64,000 bases of DNA from an uncultured Collinsella sp. GTDB lineage: Bacteria > Actinomycetota > Coriobacteriia > Coriobacteriales > Coriobacteriaceae. Positions 25,897-34,899 of this stretch are shown here, in pieces. The notes beneath the pieces were generated by a model. It searched no databases. It was not told where the DNA came from and saw only the letters and a list, made by a program, of their open reading frames with translations. Position numbers and translations under genes: made by a program. Positions within the stretch are counted from its first letter, which is position 1. Every line of letters begins with the position of its first letter. The DNA lies in assembly GCA_902470095.1 (NCBI GenBank), contig CABRFG010000001.1, positions 31,258 through 95,257 of the forward strand. Direction: 5' to 3'.

Positions 25897-26778
25897 ATGA
25901 AAAACTTGCTAGAACTTAAAGGTGCATCGCGCCGTGTGAGCGATCGTTTTTCGCTGCGTGATGTCACGCTTGCCGTGGAACCCGGCCAGATTGTTGGCTT
26001 TGTGGGCGCAAACGGCGCCGGCAAAACCACGACGATTCGAACCGCGCTCGGGCTTATAAAGCTCGATGCCGGCGAGGTGCACCTGTTTGGACAGCACTGT
26101 GGCGCCGACGCGCCCGATGAAACGCTGCGTTGCCTGCGCACTCGTGTCGGCCTCGTGCTGGACACATGCCCCTTCCCTTCCACACTCAAGGTGACCGAAG
26201 TTGAGGCACTCGTAAGCCCGGCATACCCCACCTGGAGCCACGACACTTTCTCCAGCCTCATCGACCGATTTGGCCTCGATCCCAAGGCAAAGGTCAAGGA
26301 CCTCTCCCGCGGCATGGGCATGAAGCTGCAGCTTGCCTGCGCGCTCAGCCACAAGGCCAAACTGCTCGTTTTGGACGAAGCCACCGCGGGCCTCGATCCC
26401 ATGGCACGCGAGGAGCTGCTTGATGAGCTGCTTGCCTTTGTCGCCGACGGCCAGCACAGTGTGCTGCTCTCGAGCCACATTACATCCGACCTCGATCGCG
26501 CCGCTGATCGCGTCATCTGCATCGATAATGGCTCGATTATTTTTGACCTGCCGCGCGAGGATATTACCGACCGCGCTGGCATCGCCCACTGTACCCAAGC
26601 ACAGGCCGCCGAGCTTATGGCTTGCGTCGAAGGTGCCCGCGCCGCCCGCCATGCCTACAGCGTGGACGTACTCGTACCCAACCGTCGCGAAACACTCGAG
26701 GCCTTCCCAGAGATTCCCTGCGATCGGGCAACCATTGATGACTACCTGCGCTTCATGCTGAAAGGAGCTTCGAAATGA
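25897..26778 (+). CDS. ABC transporter ATP-binding protein
   Basis: A 293-residue ABC ATPase. Walker A is GANGAGKTT near residue 34; the signature segment is KDLSRGMGMKLQLACAL, a variant of LSGGQ common in YtrB-like proteins, and Walker B is LLVLDEATAGLDP. The last 80 residues are the small C-terminal domain often seen in drug or peptide exporters. It is the second gene of the GntR operon and overlaps the permease by four bases (ATGA), so the two proteins are made together. Confidence 0.9.
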   Translation: MKNLLELKGASRRVSDRFSLRDVTLAVEPGQIVGFVGANGAGKTTTIRTALGLIKLDAGEVHLFGQHCGADAPDETLRCLRTRVGLVLDTCPFPSTLKVTEVEALVSPAYPTWSHDTFSSLIDRFGLDPKAKVKDLSRGMGMKLQLACALSHKAKLLVLDEATAGLDPMAREELLDELLAFVADGQHSVLLSSHITSDLDRAADRVICIDNGSIIFDLPREDITDRAGIAHCTQAQAAELMACVEGARAARHAYSVDVLVPNRRETLEAFPEIPCDRATIDDYLRFMLKGASK

Positions 26779-27473
26779 AACGCGCCTTTATGTCCGAGCT
26801 CGCCATCGTTCGCACGCTCATCCCGAGCATCGCGGGCGTCGGCCTGTTTATATTCGTCGTGCTGACCCTCGCCAACACGTCGGGCGGTGACTCTGGCACA
26901 AGTGCCGGTGCCTGCGCGGTCAGCGCCATGTCGCCCATCATGGTCATGAGCTCGCTGGCCGGCTTCGACAATCAAAATGGCTGGGAGCGCTATCGGGCAA
27001 CGCTGCCCTTCTCGCGCAAAGACATCATCTGCGCACGCTACCTGAGCGTTATTGTCTTCTCCGCCATCATGGCCTGCGCCGCCGTGCTTTTGAACATCAT
27101 CGCCCTTCCGTTCTTCAACAGCGCGGGCGTGACCTCGACAGGACAGACCGTCTTTGAGATCGCAATCGCCCCCGCCGCATCGATGCTCATCTCCCTCATG
27201 ATGGTGTTTTTGGCACAGCCGCTGTTCTTTCGCTTTGGACACATGGAGGCGCTGCGCCTATCCGTTGGCTTGTTTGCCCTGCTCTGGTGCCTTGCCATTG
27301 CCACGTTGAGCTCCTCCAACCCCATCAGCAACTGGCTCATGTCGATTGCCGGGGCGAATCCCGATCCCACCGTCCTTGGCTGTCTGTGTGCAGGAACTGC
27401 AGTACTGGCGCTCGCACTATGTGTAATCAGCTGCGCTGTCAGCACCAAGGTTTATCGAGCACGCGATCTGTAA
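26775..27473 (+). CDS. ABC-2 type transporter permease
   Basis: A 232-residue membrane protein with about six helices, no ATPase site and the general pattern of ABC-2 permeases: a first helix after residue 15, an amphipathic segment LAGFDNQNGWERYRATLPFSRKDIICARYLS, and paired helices to the end. That amphipathic segment is typical of YtrC/YtrD-like and bacteriocin-export permeases. It is translationally coupled to the ATPase gene. Substrate is unknown; cell-envelope stress or peptide export is a fair guess from the GntR subgroup. Confidence 0.85.
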   Translation: MKRAFMSELAIVRTLIPSIAGVGLFIFVVLTLANTSGGDSGTSAGACAVSAMSPIMVMSSLAGFDNQNGWERYRATLPFSRKDIICARYLSVIVFSAIMACAAVLLNIIALPFFNSAGVTSTGQTVFEIAIAPAASMLISLMMVFLAQPLFFRFGHMEALRLSVGLFALLWCLAIATLSSSNPISNWLMSIAGANPDPTVLGCLCAGTAVLALALCVISCAVSTKVYRARDL

Positions 27474-27481
27474 TCGACGGC

Positions 27482-27516
27482 TAAAAAAGCTTAGGTGGTA
27501 CCCCGCTTATTTTTTC
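27482..27516 (+). terminator. Possible weak terminator after the ABC operon
   Basis: AAAAAAGC and GCTTATTTTTT flank about 14 bases and end in a T-rich run. The stem is short and AT-rich, so it is only a candidate. The rest of the 450-base gap before 27924 is mostly the repeat element at 27603-27785. Confidence 0.4.
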
Positions 27517-27602
27517 AATGTAACGAGGCGACATAGCGTCACCACCGCCCTTCACAGCAGGCCGTCTAGTTCTTGGCAACCAAAAAGACACCGTCAGCAT
27601 AT

Positions 27603-27785
27603 CGAAGGTGAATACTTTTCCGAGAAGTGAACGAGTAAAAACAGTGCCCTGTAGCATCGACATTTTTAAGGACTCAATTCCTGCGGTTTTTGTCTAAGAA
27701 TCCTGCAGTTTTGTTCGAAAAAAGTGTGCATGTTCCAGGGGTCCAGATTTACTCGTTCACTTCGCGGAAAACCATTCACCTTCGA
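27603..27785. repeat. 183-bp element with 37-bp inverted ends (family D)
   Basis: Left end CGAAGGTGAATACTTTTCCG... (27603-27640) and right end (27749-27785) are inverted copies with about three mismatches in 37 bases. Inside is a direct repeat, TCCTGCGGTTTTTGTC and TCCTGCAGTTTTGTTC. A single, uninverted end occurs at 43783-43821. The form is like a short non-autonomous mobile element, though no target duplication was seen. Confidence 0.7.
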
Positions 27786-27923
27786 TTCGAGCCTTAACCA
27801 AATGCCCTCTCGAACTATGGCCCCTGTCTCACCACAGCGATACCAAAGCTTCATGGCGGGACGGTATCATCGGACGAGCGCCGTAAATCTGGCGCGGTCG
27901 TTCTTTGGGGAGGCATTTCACCC

Positions 27924-28799
27924 GTGTCGTGGGTCGCAGCAGCATTTGTGTCGGCTTTCTTTGCCGGCGTCACATCTGTCCTGGCCAAATGCGGCATCAA
28001 GCAGACCGACTCCGATGTCGCGACGGCCATTCGCACCTGCGTGGTGCTCGTTTTCGCCTGGGCAATGGCGGGCATTTCTGGATCCATTGGAACCATCGGC
28101 AGCATCGAACCCAGATCTTGGCTCTTTCTCGTCCTCTCGGGACTCGCTACCGGTGCTTCGTGGATCTGTTACTTTAAGGCGTTGGGCATCGGAGACGTCA
28201 ATAAGGTCGTACCGGTCGACAAGATGAGCACCGTACTCGCTGCACTGATTGCCATCGTGCTTTTTGGCGAGACGAGCAACCTTGCGGTTAAGCTCGTGGG
28301 AACCGCTGTCATCACCCTCGGCACGTTTTTAATGATCGAAAAGAAGCAGTCTGCCGGACCCGAGCGGCAGCAAGACCGGACCTGGCTCGCTTACGCCCTC
28401 GGCGCCGCCGTGTTCGCGGCGCTCACGTCCATCCTTGCCAAGGTTGGCATCGAAGGCGTCGAGTCCAACCTGGCCACGGCAATCCGTACCTGTGTGGTGC
28501 TGGTTATGGCATGGGCGATCGTGGCAGCTAAAGGCAAGATGGGCCAAGCCGTGCACGTAGACCGCTACGAACTCGTATTTCTCGCGGCATCGGGCATTGC
28601 GACTGGCGCATCGTGGCTGCTGTGCTACTACGCCATCGCCACAGGCCAGGTGAGCGTCGTGGTGCAGATCGACAAACTATCGATTGTCGTATCAGTACTA
28701 TTTGCGCGCCTGACATTCAACGAAAAACTCTCACGACGCAGCGTCATCGGTCTCGCCCTCATCGTACTGGGCACCGCCGCGCTCGCAGTTTGGAAGTAG
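27924..28799 (+). CDS. EamA-family transporter
   Basis: A 291-residue permease with ten helices in two EamA units. The internal duplication is plain: DSDVATAIRTCVVLVFAWAM in the first half and ESNLATAIRTCVVLVMAWAI in the second. A short cytoplasmic loop rich in Lys and Gln (KKQSAGPERQQD) joins the halves. Start is GTG 27924 with GGGGAGG about a dozen bases upstream. It is a single gene between a repeat element and the ClC gene. Substrate unknown. Confidence 0.85.
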   Translation: MSWVAAAFVSAFFAGVTSVLAKCGIKQTDSDVATAIRTCVVLVFAWAMAGISGSIGTIGSIEPRSWLFLVLSGLATGASWICYFKALGIGDVNKVVPVDKMSTVLAALIAIVLFGETSNLAVKLVGTAVITLGTFLMIEKKQSAGPERQQDRTWLAYALGAAVFAALTSILAKVGIEGVESNLATAIRTCVVLVMAWAIVAAKGKMGQAVHVDRYELVFLAASGIATGASWLLCYYAIATGQVSVVVQIDKLSIVVSVLFARLTFNEKLSRRSVIGLALIVLGTAALAVWK

Positions 28800-28893
28800 C
28801 GCCGATACCGAACGAAATCCAGTCCACCCGCAAATCCGTGACACAGCGCCCGCACCGGACTTGAGATGTTTGTACTGACCGCGCGCTGCCGTG

Positions 28894-30183
28894 CTACTTG
28901 CGCAGCGGCTTGGGCAGTGGAATGCCGGCGGCGATGACGGCCGCGATGATCATGCAGACGATACCCTTGAGTGGGAAGCACATGAGCAGCAGGCCCACGA
29001 CCATGACCGGCTGACGCATGACCGCACCCATCGTCGATGCCGTGCAGACGGCGACGCAAAAGACCGGATCGGCGCCGGTGAGAATGGCCAGGCCATAGCC
29101 CAGGCTTACGCCCGAGAAGATAACCGGGAAGAAGTGACCGCCGCGCCAGCCCAGGTTGATGAGGGCGGGCGTCAGCATGGCCTTAACAAGACCGGTCGCG
29201 ATAAGCACGCCAGCGGGAATGGTCAGGTAGGTTTCCATGAGCACGTCGGCCTGAGTCTCGCCGGCAAACATGGTGTAGGGCAGGACCGTGCCGCAGATGG
29301 CGAGCGCCAGACCGGCTAGCATGGCCTTGACGACAGGACGCTCCCCTATTGCATGGGCAAGCGCTTCGCTCGCGTGCTCAGAGACAAAGTACAGCCAGCC
29401 GCAGATTGTTCCGATCAACGACAGAGGGACGAGCCAGGTAAGCTCCAAGTTGCCCACCACGGCAGCCTCGAACCTGGGCATGCCCATGCCGCCGCCCATG
29501 AGCTGGCCGAGCAGCAGGTAGGTGCCCAGGCCGCCGGCAATCGCGATGCCGTAGACCACCGTCTTTTGCGCCTTGGGCAGCTTGATGGTGATCTCGCCGG
29601 ACGCAGAGCCCTCGTCGCCGTCGGCGCTACCGGCAAGTGGTGCCACAAAGCCAAAGACGGGCGCGGTAAAGAGCGCCGTCAGGGCAGCCTGGGTACCCAG
29701 CAGCGTGAGCTCCCTAAACTCGGCGCCAAAGCGACGCATACGATCGCCAACCCAGCTGCACAGACCCGCGATAACGCCGGTCAGGCCGGCCTCCGGTCCA
29801 ATACTTCCGCCAAACAGCAGCGGCAGCAACGCCGCGAGCGAAAGCTTGCCCAGGTTGTCGTACGGGTAGCGCCCGTCTTGCTTAACCTTAGCCATCACCT
29901 GGTTGAGGTCATCGGTCTTGGTGCCTGTCATCTTCTCGTACAGACCAATTAACAGACCGCCCAGCAAGCAGACAAAAAACGGGTACGGCAAAAAGCCAAA
30001 CGGGCCGCCGGCAAGCTCGGGCGAAGCGACGCCCAGCGCGTGCGGAATCTCGGTCCACAGATAGTCGATACCGTGCTCCATCGCAAAAAAGAACAGCCAG
30101 ACCGCGGCACCTGCGAACGCACCGGTCACGGCAACGCTAACTAAAAACAGCGCGCGGTTTGTGGGTTTGGCAAGGTTATCCAT
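28894..30183 (-). CDS. ClC-family chloride channel/transporter
   Basis: A 429-residue ClC protein with the usual 18 alpha segments. The anion-site motifs are recognisable as GGSIGPEAGLTGV (equivalent to GxEGP; the external gate glutamate position is altered) and GWRGGHFFPVIFSGVSLG (GxFxP). It would move chloride or fluoride-like anions across the membrane, by channel or proton exchange. GGGAGG precedes the ATG at 30183. It is a single gene. The changed gate motif means proton coupling should not be assumed. Confidence 0.85.
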   Translation of the reverse strand: MDNLAKPTNRALFLVSVAVTGAFAGAAVWLFFFAMEHGIDYLWTEIPHALGVASPELAGGPFGFLPYPFFVCLLGGLLIGLYEKMTGTKTDDLNQVMAKVKQDGRYPYDNLGKLSLAALLPLLFGGSIGPEAGLTGVIAGLCSWVGDRMRRFGAEFRELTLLGTQAALTALFTAPVFGFVAPLAGSADGDEGSASGEITIKLPKAQKTVVYGIAIAGGLGTYLLLGQLMGGGMGMPRFEAAVVGNLELTWLVPLSLIGTICGWLYFVSEHASEALAHAIGERPVVKAMLAGLALAICGTVLPYTMFAGETQADVLMETYLTIPAGVLIATGLVKAMLTPALINLGWRGGHFFPVIFSGVSLGYGLAILTGADPVFCVAVCTASTMGAVMRQPVMVVGLLLMCFPLKGIVCMIIAAVIAAGIPLPKPLRK

Positions 30184-30308
30184 CGGGTCCTCCCGCGGTC
30201 AAAGTCGACATAGTTATGTTTTATTGTAGAGCGAGCGTTGCCCGAACGAGCTAACCGTCTGCGCCGCAAACGGCACCATTGGGAGCCATAGTGGGACAGG
30301 CTCAAGAC

Positions 30309-30842
30309 TTATCCGTTGATAATCGAGGCAATCTCGCGCAAATCGTCGGCAAAGTAAATGCCTTGCTGGCGCTGCGGGCTCGAAAGCCCTTTATCAATCA
30401 TGTGCCCGAGCAGCGCCTTGAGGTCGTTGTAGTAACCGTCCAGGTTATACAGGATGCACGGAGCACTCAGGTGCCCCAACGACACCGCGGACATGACCTC
30501 GGCAATCTCCTCGAGCGTGCCCGTCCCGCCGGGAAAGGCGATGAACGCATCGCCGAGCTCGATCATCTTGGCTTTGCGCTCGGCCATATCACTCGTCACG
30601 ATGAGGTCGTCGATACCGTCATGTTGAAACTCGGCCTCGATAAAAAAGCTCGGCTCCACACCCGTCACGTGTCCGCCAGCATCGAGCACGCTATCGGCGA
30701 GCGCACCCATCAGGCCCGATTTGGACCCGCCGTATACCAGCGCGTGTCCGTTGGCGCCAATCCAGTTGCCCAGCCCCTGCACCGCGGGCAGAAATGCTGG
30801 GTCGTTACCGACACTGGCGCCCAGATACACGGTGATATTCAT
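30309..30842 (-). CDS. LOG-family (TIGR00730) nucleotide-monophosphate phosphoribohydrolase-like protein
   Basis: A 177-residue Rossmann-fold protein with GGSKSGLMG and the defining PGGTGTLEE motif near residue 97. Characterised relatives cleave the N-glycosidic bond of nucleoside monophosphates and were once called lysine decarboxylases. The arginine and glutamate of the motif and neighbouring helices are intact, so an active enzyme is likely. A GAAGGGG site precedes the ATG at 30842. It follows the K+ channel gene on the same strand with a small gap. Confidence 0.87.
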   Translation of the reverse strand: MNITVYLGASVGNDPAFLPAVQGLGNWIGANGHALVYGGSKSGLMGALADSVLDAGGHVTGVEPSFFIEAEFQHDGIDDLIVTSDMAERKAKMIELGDAFIAFPGGTGTLEEIAEVMSAVSLGHLSAPCILYNLDGYYNDLKALLGHMIDKGLSSPQRQQGIYFADDLREIASIING

Positions 30843-30878
30843 ATTCAGTCCCCTTCATCGTGACGCACGGCGCCCGCT

Positions 30879-31304
30879 CTAGCGCTGGCGTCGACGATAC
30901 TCGCGCACGCGACGCGAAAGATCGGCAAGCTCGTCACGATCGAGCTCTTCCAAATGCTCCAGATCATCCATAAAGCGCGCCATGGTGTCCTTTTGACGCA
31001 TCTTGATAAGCGTATTGCAGTAGTTCACCGCCACGCCCGTGAGCATGGCGATGTAGAAGATGCTGATGACGCTCAAGACGACGGTAATGGCGCGGGCAAC
31101 CGGCGTTTCGGCCGGAATGTCACCAAAGCCGATGGTCGAGACCGTCTCAAAGCTAAACCACAGGCCATCGCCAAACGTGAGGGTCGTGGGCTCGGACAGC
31201 CAGACGGCCGTCGAGCACAGCAGATAGAAGACGAGGAACAGCTCCGTAATGCGCACAAAGCCCGCCTGGCGCAACACGTCGGCAAGCGTCCTGAGCTTTT
31301 TCAT
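30879..31304 (-). CDS. Two-helix potassium channel family protein
   Basis: A 141-residue ion channel subunit. Two transmembrane helices (about residues 16-36 and 70-92) bracket the pore segment ETVSTIGFGDIPAET, whose TIGFGD is the K+ selectivity filter. The C-terminal 45 residues are charged and helical, without a RCK domain. I start at the ATG at 31304 behind GGAAGGGG rather than the upstream in-frame codon. It would assemble as a tetramer and control membrane potential. It is upstream of the LOG gene on the same strand. Confidence 0.87.
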   Translation of the reverse strand: MKKLRTLADVLRQAGFVRITELFLVFYLLCSTAVWLSEPTTLTFGDGLWFSFETVSTIGFGDIPAETPVARAITVVLSVISIFYIAMLTGVAVNYCNTLIKMRQKDTMARFMDDLEHLEELDRDELADLSRRVREYRRRQR

Positions 31305-31375
31305 CGCGACCCCTTCCACGGACAACCAATCACGTTCGCTCGGTATTGTCCCACGCCTCCCCAGCAAACGGAACT

Positions 31376-31429
31376 AGTCATTGGGGACGTTCTTAAATGA
31401 CTAGTCAAACAAGAACGTCCCCGATGACT
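31376..31429. repeat. Family B intergenic repeat, full copy
   Basis: Arms AGTCATTGGGGACGTTCTT (31376-31394) and AAGAACGTCCCCGATGACT (31411-31429) pair over 19 bases with one mismatch around 16 bases (including ATGACTAGT). It lies in the 217-base gap between the divergent K+ channel and hybrid kinase genes. Confidence 0.8.
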
Positions 31430-31521
31430 GCCGGGCGGGACCGTTTAGCGGTGCAGCTGCCGGCTGGGCAGGCTGAGCTGGTATCCTTATGCGGTAATGT
31501 CTCGATTCGTTAGGATTGCAT

Positions 31522-34307
31522 GTGAGAGCTGCCACTGTCCTTCGTTCAGTTATATATCGCACCCTGGCCGTCGCGCTTGCCGCGCTTGTCGTGCTGAGTT
31601 CTATCGCGCCTGTCCAGGCTTTTGCCGATGACTCTAGTCAGCCAGTCAAGACAGTCCGCGTTGGTTGGCTCGTCAACAGCGAAGGCTTCCAGAACGGCAC
31701 CCCCGGGGAGCGTCTTTCGGGATGGGGCTACGAGTACCTCCAGACCCTGTCGTACTACACGCCCGGCTGGCGGTACGAATACGTCTCCGGCACCTTCACC
31801 GAGCTTATGGACATGCTCGAGGCAGGCGAGATCGACCTCATGCCCAACATCTCCTACTCCGAGGAACGCGCCCAAAAGCTGCTCTTTTCCTCGAACCCCG
31901 AGGGCACCGAGCGCTACTACATCTACGCCAAGCCCGATCGCGACGATCTGGCCAAGGGCGACCCCCAAGCGCTCCAAGGCCTTACCATCGGCTACAACCC
32001 CGACGTTATGCAAACCTTCGTTGGCCAGCAGTGGCTCGCCAACGAAGGCATTACCTGCACCTATAAAGAAATCGACACTGGCGGCGCCCTCTTTGGTGCG
32101 CTCACAAACGGCGAGGTCGACGCCATCATCATGAACGACACGCTCTCGTCGCCCGATGCGTCACCCATGTTCTACGTTGGTTCGAGCGACTACTACTTTG
32201 CCGTCCCCAAAAGCCGCCCCGACCTAAGGGACGACATCAATGCCGCCATGTCGGCAATCGCCCGCGTCAACCCACGCTATATCGACGAAGTCAAATCTAA
32301 CTACTCGGCCCAAAACAGCGGTTCATCATCGCTCAACGGCCCCGAACGTTCCTGGCTCGAAGCAAATGACAACACCATCACGCTCGGCTACATTACGGGC
32401 AAACTCCCCTACTGCAACGAAGACGAAGACGGCAAAATGGAAGGTTCGCTCGCATCGATAAATTTGGCATTACGGTCAAAACCGTCGCCTTTGATAACTA
32501 CAAGATGATGTCAAAGGCCCTGTCAAAGGGAAGCATCGACGTTGCGCTGCCGGTATACCGAGATTACTGGTTTGCCGAGCAATCAGGCGTTGTGCAGTCG
32601 ATATCGTTGGGGACCACAACCCTCACCGCCATCCACACCGGAAGCAACCTGAACAAAGACCTTCAGAACATCGCCTGTACCAAATCATCGTTTATCAACC
32701 GAAATGTACTCGAAAGTCTGTTCCCCACAGCGACCGTGACCGAATGCCAATCCGACGATGAAGCGTTCGACGCCCTCAGGAAGGGAACGGTGCACTGCAT
32801 CCTCGCCCCCAGTTCACGCGTAAAAACCATCGGCGACCGTTATGATCTCGAGAACTGCGAGACGGCCGAGTTCCCTGACACCTGCGAGCTCTCGTGCTGG
32901 ATTTCGCGCGGAAGGCCCGAGCTGCTGGGAATCATCAACAAGGGCATCATCAATGCCGGAGAATCGCTCTCCGCAAGCAATTACTCCTCCACGTCGTACA
33001 CGGCCCAGGAATCCAACACCCTTCAATTCCTTTATCGCAACCGTGCCGCCGTTGCAGCTGCCCTCATCGGTATGTTGTCGGTCGGCATCGTCCTGCTCAT
33101 CTGGGCACTCGTGCGCGCTCGAACCGAGCGCAAAAAAGCCGATGCCGCCAACGCCGCCAAGACGGCATTCCTCACGCGCATGAGCCACGACATCCGTACG
33201 CCGCTCAACGGTATCCTGGGCCTTATCGAGATCGAGGAATTGAAGGAAGGCGATATCCAGGTCGCCCGCGAGAGCCGTGCCAAGGCGCGCGTTGCCGCCA
33301 ATCACCTGCTCTCGCTAATCAACGACATCCTCGAGATGGGCAAGATCGAAGACCGCAAGCTAACACTGGAACATGTGCCTTTTAACCTCAAAGAGCTCTG
33401 TGACGATACGCTGGTGCTGTGCAAGCTCCGCGCGTCCAGTAACGGCATCACAATGCAGGACAATAGTCTGCCGTACGCCACGGGGCCATACATGGTCGGC
33501 AGTCCCACCCATATCCGACAGATCATGATCAACCTGTTAGACAACAGCATTAAGTACAACAAGCACGGCGGCTCCGTCACCTTTAGCTCAAAGACCAAGC
33601 CACTCGATAACGGGCGCGCGCTCTTTTGCTTTAGCGTTTCGGACACCGGCATTGGTATGACTCCCAAGTTTTTAAAGCATATCTATGAGCCGTTTGCCCA
33701 AGAAGGTGACGATGCGCGCAGCAAGTTCCAAGGAACCGGCATGGGCATGCCAATCGTCAAGTCGCTTATTGAACTGATGGGCGGCACGATTGAGATTTCG
33801 AGTGAGGTTGGCGTGGGGAGTACGTTCAACGTCCAGATTCCGCTCGATATCGACAAAGACCCTCAGGCAAGAGAACGCGCGGACGAGCAAGCAGACAGCT
33901 GCTCGCTTGCCGGCATGAACGTTCTTTTGGCAGAAGATAACGAGCTCAATGCCGAGATTGCCCAGGCGCTGCTCGAAAGCGAAGGCATTGTCGTAACTCG
34001 CGCCGCCGATGGCAACGAAGCGGTCGACCTATACGTTGGCCGTCCCGCCGGCAGCTTCGATGCCATTCTGATGGACATTATGATGCCGGACATGGACGGC
34101 TATGAGGCAACCCGCGCGATTCGCCTGAGCGAGAAGGTCGATGCAGCCGACATTCCCATCATCGCGCTCACCGCCAATGCCTTTGCCGAGGACGCCAAGG
34201 CGGCACACGACGCCGGCATGAACGCCCATCTGTCCAAACCGCTCGACTTTAACAAGCTCAAAAACATACTCGCCCGCATCAAGAAAAACGGATCCGTTTC
34301 GCTATAG
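31522..34307 (+). pseudogene. Fused periplasmic-binding/hybrid sensor histidine kinase, frameshifted
   Basis: Two frames (31522-32508 and 32505-34307) together encode one large kinase. Signal peptide, first SBP_bac_3 domain (about VKTVRVGWLVNSEG to KSNYSAQNSG), start of a second domain, one transmembrane helix, HisKA (MSHDIRTPLNGILGL), HATPase (INLLDNSIKYN, DTGIGM, GTGMGMP) and a receiver (LAEDNELN, LMDIMMPDMDGYEATR, LSKP). The change of frame is near 32450-32465; the reading before it ends GSLAS and the next frame resumes DKFGITVKTVAFDNYK. One base, or more likely about 13-16 bases judging by domain spacing, appear missing. The second frame has no ribosome binding site. Starts are GTG 31522 or TTG 31516. 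The intact ancestor would sense an amino-acid-like ligand. Confidence 0.8.
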
Positions 34308-34349
34308 TTTGTGCCCAACCACCACGCACGACCAGAAAGGAAGCCAACG

Positions 34350-34829
34350 ATGTTTAGGCCCTTACGTCGAAAGAAACGCGCCATCACTGACGAGGAAGCG
34401 CGCGAACTGCTCGCCACCTGCAAGCGCGGCGTCTTTGCCGTCAACGGCGACGATGGCTACCCGTACGCCATTCCCGTCAACTACTTCTTCGACGCCGAGC
34501 ACGACAAGATTTATTTCCATGGCGCCAAGGCCGGCCACAAGGTCGACGCACTCAAGCGCGATGACAAGGTCTGCTTTACCGTTTACGGCAACGAGTGGTA
34601 CAAAGACGGTGACTGGGCTCCCTACGTTATGAGTACCGTGGTCTTTGGCCGCTGTCGCCTGGCGAATGACACCCCCGCGTTTATCGAGGACAAAGTCCGC
34701 CAGCTCGCCCTTAAGTACTACCCTTCTGCCGAGGAGGTCGAAGAGGAAATCGCCAAGGACATTAAGGGCGTCCAGCTCTACGAGATTACGATTGAGCATC
34801 TCTGCGGCAAGCAGATTCAAGAAAAGTAA
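34350..34829 (+). CDS. Pyridoxamine 5'-phosphate oxidase-like flavin-binding protein
   Basis: A 159-residue protein with the split-barrel fold of PNPOx-like families: ELLATCKRGVFAVNGDDGYPYAIPVNYFF forms the first strands with the FMN phosphate contact, and FHGAKAGHKVDALKRDDKVCFTV the conserved second half. Members bind FMN, F420 or heme and many reduce small molecules or repair nitro compounds; nim-type nitroimidazole-reducing proteins belong here. AAAGGAAG precedes the ATG at 34350. It lies between two convergent sensor kinase loci without evident link to them. Confidence 0.8.
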   Translation: MFRPLRRKKRAITDEEARELLATCKRGVFAVNGDDGYPYAIPVNYFFDAEHDKIYFHGAKAGHKVDALKRDDKVCFTVYGNEWYKDGDWAPYVMSTVVFGRCRLANDTPAFIEDKVRQLALKYYPSAEEVEEEIAKDIKGVQLYEITIEHLCGKQIQEK

Positions 34830-34857
34830 GCCTCAAAAGCAAAACTCACAAATAGCA

Positions 34858-34897
34858 ATATGGCCCGGTTCCAACCCACCTTGGAACCGGGCCATAT
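34858..34897. terminator. Bidirectional hairpin between the PNPOx-like and kinase genes
   Basis: A perfect 17-bp stem (ATATGGCCCGGTTCCAA with its complement, 34858-34874 and 34881-34897) around six bases, between convergent genes. No long T tract, but the stem is unusually strong. Confidence 0.8.
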
Positions 34898-34899
34898 GC

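Noticed and set aside
27481..27854. Two small minus-strand frames in the gap before 27924
   Set aside because: They run through the repeat ends and internal direct repeats and lack start signals.
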